A stretch of 64,000 nucleotides of DNA from Membranipora membranacea. Taxonomy: Eukaryota; Bryozoa; Gymnolaemata; Cheilostomatida; Membraniporidae. Positions 38,572 through 50,500 of the stretch are shown in pieces; position 1 is the first letter of the stretch, and each line of letters starts with the position of its first letter. Made by a program: the position numbers and the translations under genes. The stretch is from assembly GCA_914767715.1 (NCBI GenBank), contig OU612065.1, positions 9,796,001 to 9,860,000 on the forward strand, given 5' to 3'. The notes beneath the pieces are model-generated. The model saw only the letters and a list, made by a program, of their open reading frames with translations. It was not told the DNA's origin and searched no databases.

Positions 38572-41500
38572 CTAGCCGACGGAATCAAATCCAGCCGCCA
38601 GACGTCTGTGTTTTGGCGAGGCATTGTTGACTTGACTAGATTGTTGGGAGGGATTCCTCAAAAGCACCACATTGGATGAAGATGAGCCAGCAGAGGTAGT
38701 ATTGTTTGCAGGCTGGTATGTAAGAGGTTTGCGAGCAAGAATGACCGGCTTGCTCTCATCCATACTCAGGCTGCTAAGCATTCTACCTGTTAATATACAC
38801 AAAGAAATACATACAACTACATGGTGATTTCAGACTATAGCAATAGAGGATTTTAAATTATTACGATCATAACACCAACCACATTAAACATTAAACAAGT
38901 CGGGAACAACCTCCTCTAGCTTTATCTCTATGCAATTCATTTGTAAGCTTATATTATGATGTTTAAAAAATGCCTTTTTCAAAACAATCTACAATTAAAT
39001 TAATAGCCACTGTGTACAAAATAAACAAAGACAATAACTGGCAGAGGTGCATTCTTACATGCGTTATTGAGCTCCTGTGAGTGACTTGAATTAGACTGTG
39101 TGAATATATCGGAGGACAGGCCGAGTCTGTTCTGTGACAGAGACATATGAGAAGAAGGCATATCCCATGAGGCCATATCAGCGCTCAGACCAGTCACAAA
39201 GATGTCAGGACTACCAGCGTGTATACTCTCATTTCTACCCATGAAAGTGTCATCTACAATATTTGAGAAGAGACTTCTTGTGAAAAGAGGTGAATTAGCG
39301 CTGATATAAAGGCTATATTCAAAATGAACATATTGAAAGGAGAACTGATTACAGAATGTGAACATCAGTCAGCCCAATTATCCAGCTAGGACAGTCACTT
39401 AGCTGATAGAGAAATCATTCTACGAACCCGGACCTCATGTCTATATCACACGGCCCACCTGCTGTTTTGTTTTTGACCAATGGACTGCTGACTACATGCA
39501 ACAAGGTATCAGGTGCACTGACTCAAAGACTAATTGCAATGTTTGTTCATTCATACCAAATCAATCATCTGATCAATTTTAATCTTTCATAACAAGGATG
39601 AGAAAGTTGAAAAGAGTCAGATAATATTTCAAATAAATAAATCATGTCAAAAGGCTCCTAGGCATCATGAATGTCAGTGTGATTTTTGTTAATAGAAACT
39701 TCTCAGAATCCTGCATCCATTCTGATACCCAACAAGCTTGAATGGAACATATTGTATTATTGCAAAAACACTCAAATACCGACTGTTGTATGAGGATGCT
39801 TTCAATCCGCTTATGTTTTTATCTGACACTTTCAAAGTATAGCTAAAGTTGATCATATCACCTTATAATAGCACAAAGTGGCATTCTATGTCACTGTTTA
39901 GCAGCTTACCCATAATTCCAGAGTCGGTGCTGGCTGACGGACGGTTCTCGATTTTCTTAGTCATGTCCTTGTATTTGACGAGTTCTGTATATATGCCTAC
40001 CTTGTAGGCGAGCTGGTGGGCCAGTCGAGCTAAGAAATCCTGTCTCAGCAGGATTGTCTGTCTAGCACCACGGCCCCTTATGCTCACCATGAAATCCATC
40101 ATCTATCATATCAAAAGAAGAGTAAATTACAACATACAGCAATTAAGGATTAACTAAAAGCTGTCTTTGCCAAGAATTCTGTCGAAATTTGATAAATGCT
40201 GTGTCAGTACAACATATTGGGGTATACAAACCGAATCTATATGTCATAAAATTTTATCCATGAAGTATTAGGGCTTTTTTATGACCTTCAAGTACTGTAA
40301 GCATAGGGGCCGAAAAAGACGTTTTCCATGGAGTGTTTGGTTGCTGAAAATTTGACAAAAGGCATGTTGCTATTGGTAAAGTTTGCGTGATAACATGCAC
40401 AGAGAAATATGTGATAACTTTTGACAAAACATCAAATTCGCTGCAACCAGGGAGTTGGGGCCAACTGTCTCCACACTGCAACAGACACTTTGCCACAAAT
40501 ATAGAATGCAATAGAGAAAATTCTGGTCATTCCCAATCTATGCTTATGAACGAATGACCATGTACAGTTGGAATTGCAGTTTGAGCTGCAAATTGTGTTT
40601 TGCGATATGGAGTAATTTTCAAAGAGTTCAATTATGAGATTGGCTGATTTGATGAGCTATTTTGTAAGCTCTCTCCCACTTTAATGCATGATAATGAATA
40701 CAGGAGCCAAACCAGGCCAATATTTTTTAGGATTTAATTGTAATGGAGAATCTACACTTTTCTAATAGTTTACACAAATTCTATATTATTTCATATAGTT
40801 TCTATCCAGATTGTATAGGAATTCACTTCTATATTTGAGCCTTGATGTCTAAGTGTAATCTATAACTAAAGAGTAATAAACAGAAAACTATACCTGTAGC
40901 ATGACAGCGACACCTGGGAACCCGCATTGCTGACTATTGAGACTGATCCCAAAGCTCTGCCTGTATGCCAACTCAAACGTAAGAAGGGTCAACTTTCCTT
41001 GATTGTTAGAGAGAAGTAGCATTATACGTCTTGCTATGCTGAGTAGTGGATGGAGGGTTATAATACCACACTTGGAGTCCTCTATTATCTGGAAATATAC
41101 ACATCTTTATTAATCTTTCATCGTGTTTAGCACTGATAACGATTAAGATATAGCCAACATGATGCAGTTTGTGGTTACATATATAAATGATAATCATGGA
41201 AGATATCATGTTGAAGAGATCACATACGATTATGGCTGGGAATAGAGAGTGCTTCACTTCCACTAGGTTTGCATGATCATCAAAGTGTGTATTGAATCTC
41301 TCCATAAACTTAGACAGCCTCATCTCCCCGTTACTCCTGCTGATAAGCAGCTCCAGACATCTTCTTGCCAGACATTCCAACTCGAGCCGAATATTCATGG
41401 CAATAACAGGCACTCCATCTTGATTTTCCACCTAGAGACAAAAATGAGACACATATTGTATTGATGAAGGTCAATGCAATTTGCAAAGAATGGCTAATAA

Positions 41501-44500
41501 ATGTCCATAGGAAAAGATGTGACGTCATACCAACTTTCATAATAGTGTCAGGGGAGGATCAGGATCAAAAGTGAACATCTTTCGTTATGGGGTCAACATA
41601 GCGCATAAAGGGTTTACTTACATAACAAGAGCAGGATTTTTTCAAATAACACCGCAAGCAAATTTTTAGGGATGGTCTTATGCAACTGAAATTTAGGCTT
41701 CTTACATATTTAACACATGAGTATGTAGGATTATAGTAGGGCTGAAGAAATGTGAGGTGACATCTACAATGACAAACAGGTTTATTCCCCCCCTCCCACC
41801 TCAACTTCAACCCAGTTTGGAAATAGAATACGTGAATAAGTCATGCAATACTAGCAAAACTGTTGACATCAAGTATCATCTTTCAGTATGACATAGCCAC
41901 AGCCCAATATAATCGTACATGAGCAATATGAGGAATTTTTCCGACAAGTTCCTCTATGGATGTGACGCCAAACTCCTCGATATAAACATTATGACCATAT
42001 GCTTTCTGGTATGCTGGCCCGAGTTCCTTTATCCCGATAGTGTTATTGGTACAGTTGCTAAGCAGAGCTAGAAGCTGCTCACTGAGTACTTTGTAGAGCT
42101 CAGTCTTTGTCAGGGCAATGTACCGCTCCTCTCCACTTTCACTGATCTAAATGTGGAAGTCACAACTGAATCAATGATGATTAACTGAAGCCCCACATCC
42201 TATAACTATACAGGTATTTTTAGGGGGTGAGAAGTAACATGTCATTCATTGACCTTGAAGGTGGGCTATTTTCATCCGTAAATCTCTCTCAAATCACACA
42301 ACTTTGCCATGACATAGCTACAAAACCGATCATTATCGCAGTTGACAGGCTCTCACATCACACCCGTACAGCTCATGTTTAGTTGAAGTGTTGAAGTGTT
42401 GAAGCTGACGTGTTGTGTTGAGGTTATAATAAATTTGATTATTCCGGGATAAAAAAAAATTGACTTCAGATTATTAAACTGGTTCAAATACACTTGCAAA
42501 ATCCCAACCAATGGCTTACTTACATTCACAATCTCTGGGATAGCTTCAAACAGTTCTATGAGTTTAGAAAACCCATAATCAGCTACTCGACATTGACGCC
42601 CGAAATGGTGGTGATAGGAGGGTATGAACTTGTTGAAGACCATAGTACATTGTGGGCAGTTCTTTAATAAATCTATCACCTCATAAGAAAACTGCTTAGT
42701 TCTCTCTATCTCTTCTGGGGTTTGATCTAAAAATATAACCAAGCTTGTATTCTCACCTTTATAATAAGACATTATAGAGAAGCGAATTAAAACTCCCAGG
42801 AGACGCAGTAGAGTTTGATCAAGTCAGAGCGTATCATAATTATTGACCAAACAAGCATTATGTCCTGTAAAAAACATGTTGACTCGATGTTATTAAAAAT
42901 CCTCTACTGTTGAATCCTCCAAGTTATCAGGGTTCAGTGACCAAGACTGAAAGTCTGCGAGCTCCCAAAGATTTTAATGACAGCTATGAATCGCATGTCG
43001 GATAAAATTTTCCCAAATGATCATGAAAAAAAAATCGTAGTACAAATGCCAAACCCAATATTAATGATTATATGCGGGCAAACAGATTTATCAAACTAGG
43101 ATTTAAAGTTTATGCCAGCAACCACACCGTTCTCCATACCTTTCTTAGGAATAGATATAAATGCCTGATCCCCAGTTCCTCCACTGAGCACCACCTGGCT
43201 ATCTGATACCTCAATAAGCAAATCTTCAATGTAACATACACCGAAGCTTGGCATGTTAAGGTCACAGCCGATCACCTATAAATATGCAGAGTGTTAGTTT
43301 GTCATGTTGAATCCAAATTTAGCAGTCATAATGCAATTAGGAAAACTGTGAAGGGCAGATTTTGTTAGTGATGTGCTCAAACCTGAAGGTTCAATGGTGC
43401 AAGAGTATTATTCCTCATTTACTATGGCAAATATCCCACTGAGATGCACGAGTTCAGATATACATATTGGGATGACATAATGATCAAATATGATCAGGAA
43501 GCCATATTCAAAAGAGTGATATTTGTCAGGGTGTCTTATGATTTTAATTAAACAGATTTCTGAAGTCGGAATTAAAAGAGCGTTTAGAAAGCACATGATT
43601 GGAAGCATGTGAAAAAATGAACTGAATGCAAACATGCTATACTACATACAAATTTAGAGGCCCTCAAAAACAAATTTTCCAAATCTGGGCAGAAACACAG
43701 CTGATTTAGTCTATATTTCCGTTTTTCTTGAGGAGATTGTTGTGAAAACTCAACATTTACATTAATTGGTCAACTTTGCCACAGAGTCACCTGGCATTGT
43801 AGGCGAAACATAGCTTTGGTGGGCATTCACTATTGGTGTTAGGAGAAGGCAACTCACAAACTTCAGAAATTTTCTCATTAATGAAATTGATACGAAATCG
43901 ATACATGACCTGTGAACCATCTCTTACAGTTACAGGTCAGGTCAGCTACAGCAATTTGATATGGGTGATGTAGGTTTTTGAGGAGGCTGTTATTATCCGT
44001 TACTTGGTCACATTTGAAATAGGGAGAAGACACATTTTGGCTTCAGTGGAAATTATCGCATTGTCAAGCGGAGACTGACCTCTGAGTAGAGTTCAGGAAA
44101 GTCTGAGATTACACATTGTTTCTCAGGCTGAGCTTTGAGAACACGTAGTAAGTCAGCGGTGAATCTCCTCAGGTGTATTCTGTGGGTCAGATATAGAATC
44201 CTCTGATTTCCTGTCCCCAGTATCTGTGGTAAGAAAAGTGAACACCGTAAATTATATGTGTGTTCAGAAGGTTGAGATAAATGACAGCTGTTAACAATAT
44301 AAATCCTTTCATAGATTCAAGGGGGTTCATATCTAGGTGGGATATGTTCAGGAGTAGGACACAGTTGCAGTAAAGTCTAATTATTAGCGACACGTGGTAT
44401 TTGATTTATGGAATATCTATCAGATAATTCATGCCAATTATACCTGAAGTACATGAGGAATAGCCTCAAACAGCTCCAGTAGTTTAGTAAACCCAAAGTC

Positions 44501-47500
44501 AGCCACTCTGCACTGTCTGCCGAAATGATGATGGTAGGAAGGTATAAACTTGGAGAATGACATCTGACAGCCTGGCATTCGCTTCAGAAGGTCGACAACC
44601 TCACGAGAGAACTGAGAAAGCTGCTGAGAGAGGGTCTGACTAGTGCGTCCGGAGAACGAGTCTGTAATTAGACATTGAATAGGAAATATATATATATATA
44701 TATATATATTGGCAAGCAAATTAGATACGATGGCTCAAATAACTATGGGTGACATGCTTCAAGTGCGACACTGTTCATGTGAAATTGCAACTGATTTTGA
44801 ATACCAATCACTGTCAAGGCATGGCGCATTTATAAGTTAAAATTTAAGCTATCAAATATGAAATACTGAGAGCATACAGGTCACCTTGACCAGAACAATA
44901 ACTATTCAACTATACATCAATCAACAACCATGATATATGTTTCCCACAGATATATATATGACCACAGTGCATGCTTTTGTTGGTCATGCAGCTTACCGGT
45001 GCTGCTAGCTTCACTGAATGAGCTGCCTGCAGGCGAGGATGGGCGACTCTCTTGCCACATGATCTTCTTCACTCCTAACTCATCGACTTTGATAAAGACG
45101 CCACGGACACATGAGATGAGGTGCTCTAGAGGAACTCCTCCTTCTGCTGCAGACTTCAACTCTGAGTACGCAGCCGAGTAACAGTATGTGAAACTAAAAA
45201 CAAGAGGTGAGGTGATCTCTACCTGGCCAAATATATGTTACTGTAACTATATAGTGAAATCCATCCATTGTCAAGAGAAAGTCTGCCAATAATATTTTAA
45301 ACTTTTACTTTATGATCTATTTCATATTAAATAATACTATTACTAATCATTAATCAAATATATTTCAAATACTGCGGGCAATATAATTAATGACACAGGA
45401 TGAGTTCCATCTAAACCATTGGATGCGATGTCTCAAATGTAGCTTGTAAAAGTGACATAATCTATGCATAATCTCAGCTTGGGACTGAAGATCCAGGGCA
45501 TGCATGTGACATTAGAAAACATTTCATCACCTTCATCACCTAACACAACAAGATTAATGTCCATATATAAAGACATTAATTTTGCTGTGTTAGGTGAGGA
45601 ACCTACTTCTTAACAGAGGACTTACCTCATCAATGGAAGATCTCCATCATGAAGCTGAACCAGAGTGATGACATGTTGAGAAAACTTCTCTAAGCCGATC
45701 TTCACATATGGTAACATACCAGTTTCCTCTAGAAGGGTAAAGTCCGCCTCCTTACAATGAAGTCTACAGAACGGGGACTCCTGGAACTCAAGCTGCTAAC
45801 CAGAAATATTAGAATAAATATCTGGTTAAAATAAGCACTTCAAAATGATAATTCTATTTTGATTTTTTTAAATAGTTTCCATATTTCCAAAACTGTTCAT
45901 CATTATTTATCTAGCAAGCTCATGCGCTATATAATTAAACAAAATTACTCCTAAAACCAAACTTAGTCCCGGCTATCACGTGACCGCTTTTATACTACTC
46001 ATCACCTGTGGCATTTTTCGATCATTTAGGAGCCAGTAAATAAAGCTACTTACTATAAGGTGTTGATTTTCCAGGACTATCCCACCGGTTCCACCATTTT
46101 TAGTGCTAATCTACCAACGGGACATTTGTGCTGATAAGGCAGTAGTTGGTATCCTCACTCGATTAAATCGATTAGAGATATCAGCTACTTCCTCTTACCA
46201 GATTACATATGCCACTTACACTTGACTCTTTTAATCTGCATACTTGCAATCCATCAACCCCACACCAAAACACTTCACATTTACCTTGCTGAGAGCTTTG
46301 CCAGGGTCGCCGCAAGAGAACTGATTCAATGGCATTGCTGCTAAAGTTGTCTGTAGACAGACCATTCTTCCTTTACCGCTCTGCTCCTTAATCTCAACTG
46401 TATCTTTCATATGGTAAAGCTCTGACACGCTAATAGTTCTATAAAATCTACAAAATAGACTGTGTAGTATAAATATTGGCACATGTCCTTATCCATTTAT
46501 TCCCCAAATCTGATTATTCATTGAACTTGAATGGTTGCCCCGTAATCTTTTAAAGGGACAGTTCACAGGACAAAAGCTAAAATAGATACTTTTGTACAGG
46601 ACATTGTTTGCTACAAATTCACTGTGGTTCCCTGTAAATGTTGAGCTCGAGCTGAGTTGTCACCTTTTGGTTAGTCCTCGAAATATGCGTCTGTTCCCAT
46701 GTATTTGGATCGCACCGAAACTTTAAAAATACCTGCCGCCGGGAATCCCAGGCCACTTGAGACAAAGTCCTTGATGCTAACCGCTCAGCCACACCAGCCT
46801 GCTGTAGTTCAAACAGCTCAGCGTGAGCTGAACCTTCGACTTCAGAGCGAGGGAGGTATTTCCATGGTTCGGATACTCTCAAAATTAGCTCAGGACGACC
46901 CATGGAACTACAGTATTTATCAAACAAGACACACTGTGTGTATGTATGAGGGTTGTTTAGAAACTGCATGTCCTTTATCACACAGACATGACAAGACGCG
47001 ATAGATCCTTATAGCCAATGATCAATGTTCCATATTATTGCTAGCTCTGGCTGACTGAGGTATGGTTGACTTAGATGATAATTGCTCTATATGACAAACT
47101 TTCAACAGAATATCTCAGAACTTCACCAACCTTTTCTCATAGATTTCGATAAACTTGAACAGAGGTAGGGTGTTTCCTTGCACTTCACCCAGTATACTGG
47201 CCACTTCAGATCTGCAGAATTAAATATTACCTTTACAGAGTAGAACCAAATGGATAGTATTAATGTGGAAATAGCTCAATAGAGAAGGCAAATTTAAGTC
47301 ATCCTACAAATTCTAGAGTTTATTTATCTGATTAGCCTGGTTTTTATCAATCATTTGAATGCTATCGGAACAGCCAGCTATAACTCTTAACGGCATCTCA
47401 CCTAACACGTTGAGCATTGTTAGGAGATTCGGGAGAATACATTGAGACCTGTATGCGTTTATATCCGATCTTCTTACGATGACATTGTGATATGGCAAAT

Positions 47501-50500
47501 CTGGCATCTTCCTGGTTTGGAACATACAGTAATGCCATACAAGAGCCATCGGACTGACTTTGCACAGCCACACTCAAAACCTGTCAACAAAGAAAAATAT
47601 GAGTGAAAATCACATATATGAAACAGTGCTACCAGCTACTGCAATCAACCCTAAACTAGCCACATTCTATCACGGCCTTTGCATTGTATTGCATCAGGTG
47701 TGAGCTGAGATGACGTAAAAAACATAGGTCTTTATTAATTAATGAAAGCTTAAATTTTGAACCTATACAGGGATGGTGTATCACTGACTCACTGCAGGGT
47801 GTTAATTATAAGTACCATGTGGTAATGAGAAACACGCTAACAAGCCATCGATAAGCTTGGAAAGCTGAGACATGGATTCTAGCTTCCATTGTTTATAATT
47901 AGACCCTGTATTTTTAATGATTTGACCCCATTGTAATGGTAAAATAAGGCTGTGCGGCTGACTTTCACTCTTCTTCTTGTCCTTGCATTGCCTTGTATAT
48001 CTTCCTGCTACAGCAGATACAGGAATATTGAGAGTGAAAACATTGTGCACGTGCTCTGAAGTCACCATGACTCACCTGCACATACTGTTGGAATGTTTGA
48101 TGTAATATCTTTTTCCACTCCCTTCCACTGATATTATAATCGAGATTAGTCACTGATAAGGCTATCCCTTCGTTCCCAGAGCCATCTAGAAAGCGTGATC
48201 CTTCTCTCCGCATATCGCTATTTAGAGCTGGAGAGCGAGACTGCTGACCAGTGATGGGACGGGACATGGAAGACATGCCAGCATTGAATGGCGAGCTGTT
48301 CATTGGGGAGAGTGTTCTGCCATGATGAGGCAGTGTGCGTGGTGTTGTTGGTGTGTTATAAGGAGTAGGAGGTACTTGGTTATATGATGTGTAGAGTGGT
48401 CGTCCATGCTGGATAGGTCTGAACATACAAGGAATAGCTCCAAACCCACTGAGCGCTGCCGGACTGTTTGTCATTGGAGAGCCATAGGGCAACTGCATAG
48501 ATCTGTATATTGAAAAAAATAATAGAATCTATTTATACACTGCAGCCTGTTAATTGTGTGGTAAGGGCACAGACAATCGGGCACAAGCAAGCGCTTTGAG
48601 AGGCGACTGAACTCTGCCTACAGTATCCTATACATTGATGATGTTGCCTTCCATAAAATCATTCGAACGTTAAAACTGCACAATAGTGACAGTAATCATG
48701 GAATATGCAAGTGTGAGAAATCATAAGTGTACTTAATGAAAAGCCCACAGAATATAAGCAGATGTGTGGCAACACTAAAACAGTATATTAACTCCTTGTT
48801 ATATAAAGTATTTTACCTCTGTTGAGAGTTAGAGCCTGCAGATGCAGTCCACACCTTGTTGAAGTCGTCCCAGGGCCGATAGCCAGTAGAAGATTTGAAG
48901 GGTTTGTGAGGAGCGGAGCATACATCTCTAGTAGGATCTAGACTAGACTGAGGGGTGCTTGTTATCATGCCGACACCACTAGCTGTAGTAGCAGAGGGGT
49001 CAGATTTAGTTTTCTTAGATCCTGGTGTACGTGAGAATGCAGATCCAGGTTCGGAGTTAGGCAGGGGGGATTGTGGTGGATTGCCAGTTGCAGATCGGGT
49101 GCCAGCACTATCTGGAGGCGTCGGGTAGTTGCTCAGCTCACTGTAAGCGTGGTCTAATAATCCCTTCCCTACAAAAGAGTAAAATAAATGAGTCCGGTAT
49201 CAACAGCAAATCAGTTATGGAAGAAAATAAATGCATAGCTATAATATTCAGCTACCATTCACTCATATTTTTGACATTAGTCCAGAGCTTACAACCCATG
49301 TGATCGGGTCGATCATGTTGAACTGTTTGGACCATATGGAAATATGTTTGGATTTCATTCTACCAAATGCAAGACTAAGGGGATTCACAAAACCTTCTGG
49401 ACAAAGCTATTATGATCTTACCACTGAAATTACCTTGTACAGAGTGAGGGAATGAGCCAGGGTTTCCAGTTCTTCCATGTGATGCCATATTTGTCATATA
49501 TCCAGGTCCGATGAGTTGACTATTTGAGAAGTCAGAGGTTGATTGTGCGTTAGTCACATGGCTAGCCGTGATTTTGGTACCAAATACATCCTGATCATTC
49601 ATCCTCTTGGTTGCCCTGAAACCCAACAATGATCATTTGATACACTACCTACAGCAGTAAAACCTGGGCCTGGATCTGAGAATATCCAAATATATAACCA
49701 TACTTGAAAATAAAATCGCTCCTGTAATGAATGAGATAATAACTGAAAATACTAGACAATTACATACAGTGCAATCACAGAAAATGAAGTGAGTAAGACA
49801 AACTGTGCAAGTGCAATGAATGAATGTGCAAGGATGAGCTCAGTAATATTACCTTGTCCCAATAAATCATTGGCAGGTGAGGAGCAGTGCTCAGTATGCT
49901 CTGGAAGCCTAGTTGCACACAACCTTACTGTATGTGACCAAAACAAAAAGTGCTAGTAAAATTCTGAAAGTTATATGGTGAGCTAAAGAGCGCGCATGTT
50001 TAAATAAATCGTTTCCCAGCTTAAAATAGTACTCAATACCCCTAGAAGCATAAAATTATTGTATGCTTCCTCTAATGAGTGATAGGGAATGTGGTACACA
50101 GGGAATGAAAAGGGACAGGAAGCTCCCCCACCCATAATGCTGCATGTTGGAGCTAGGGCAAGGCTTTCTCAAGCATTCTGATTACAGTAGGGTCAATCAT
50201 GTTTGACCATCATAATGCATCAAATCAAGTTGCATTTTGTCAGGGCAATTATAATGCCACAGCAGATTGAGGGTGAAAACACGAGTCGCAAAGACTCAAG
50301 AACACAAACAAACCATTAAATCTGCTATCAATGGCAGCAGAGTAGTGACATAATTTCATAAGGCCATGTACATTTGGGTTTACCTTTCCGCCGTTGTTGG
50401 TTGAGTATATTGGATAATAGCAAGTTTCTTTGATATGTAAATAACAGTCCCTTTGGTTTTTGAAGCCATCGCGTAGAGCCGGGACTTAATTTTATGAAGT

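Noticed and set aside
39254-39365. Extension of MARF1 exon 21 rightward along the longer open frame
   Set aside because: Acceptors further right give the wrong phase with exon 20. Only the acceptor just right of 39253 keeps the frame.
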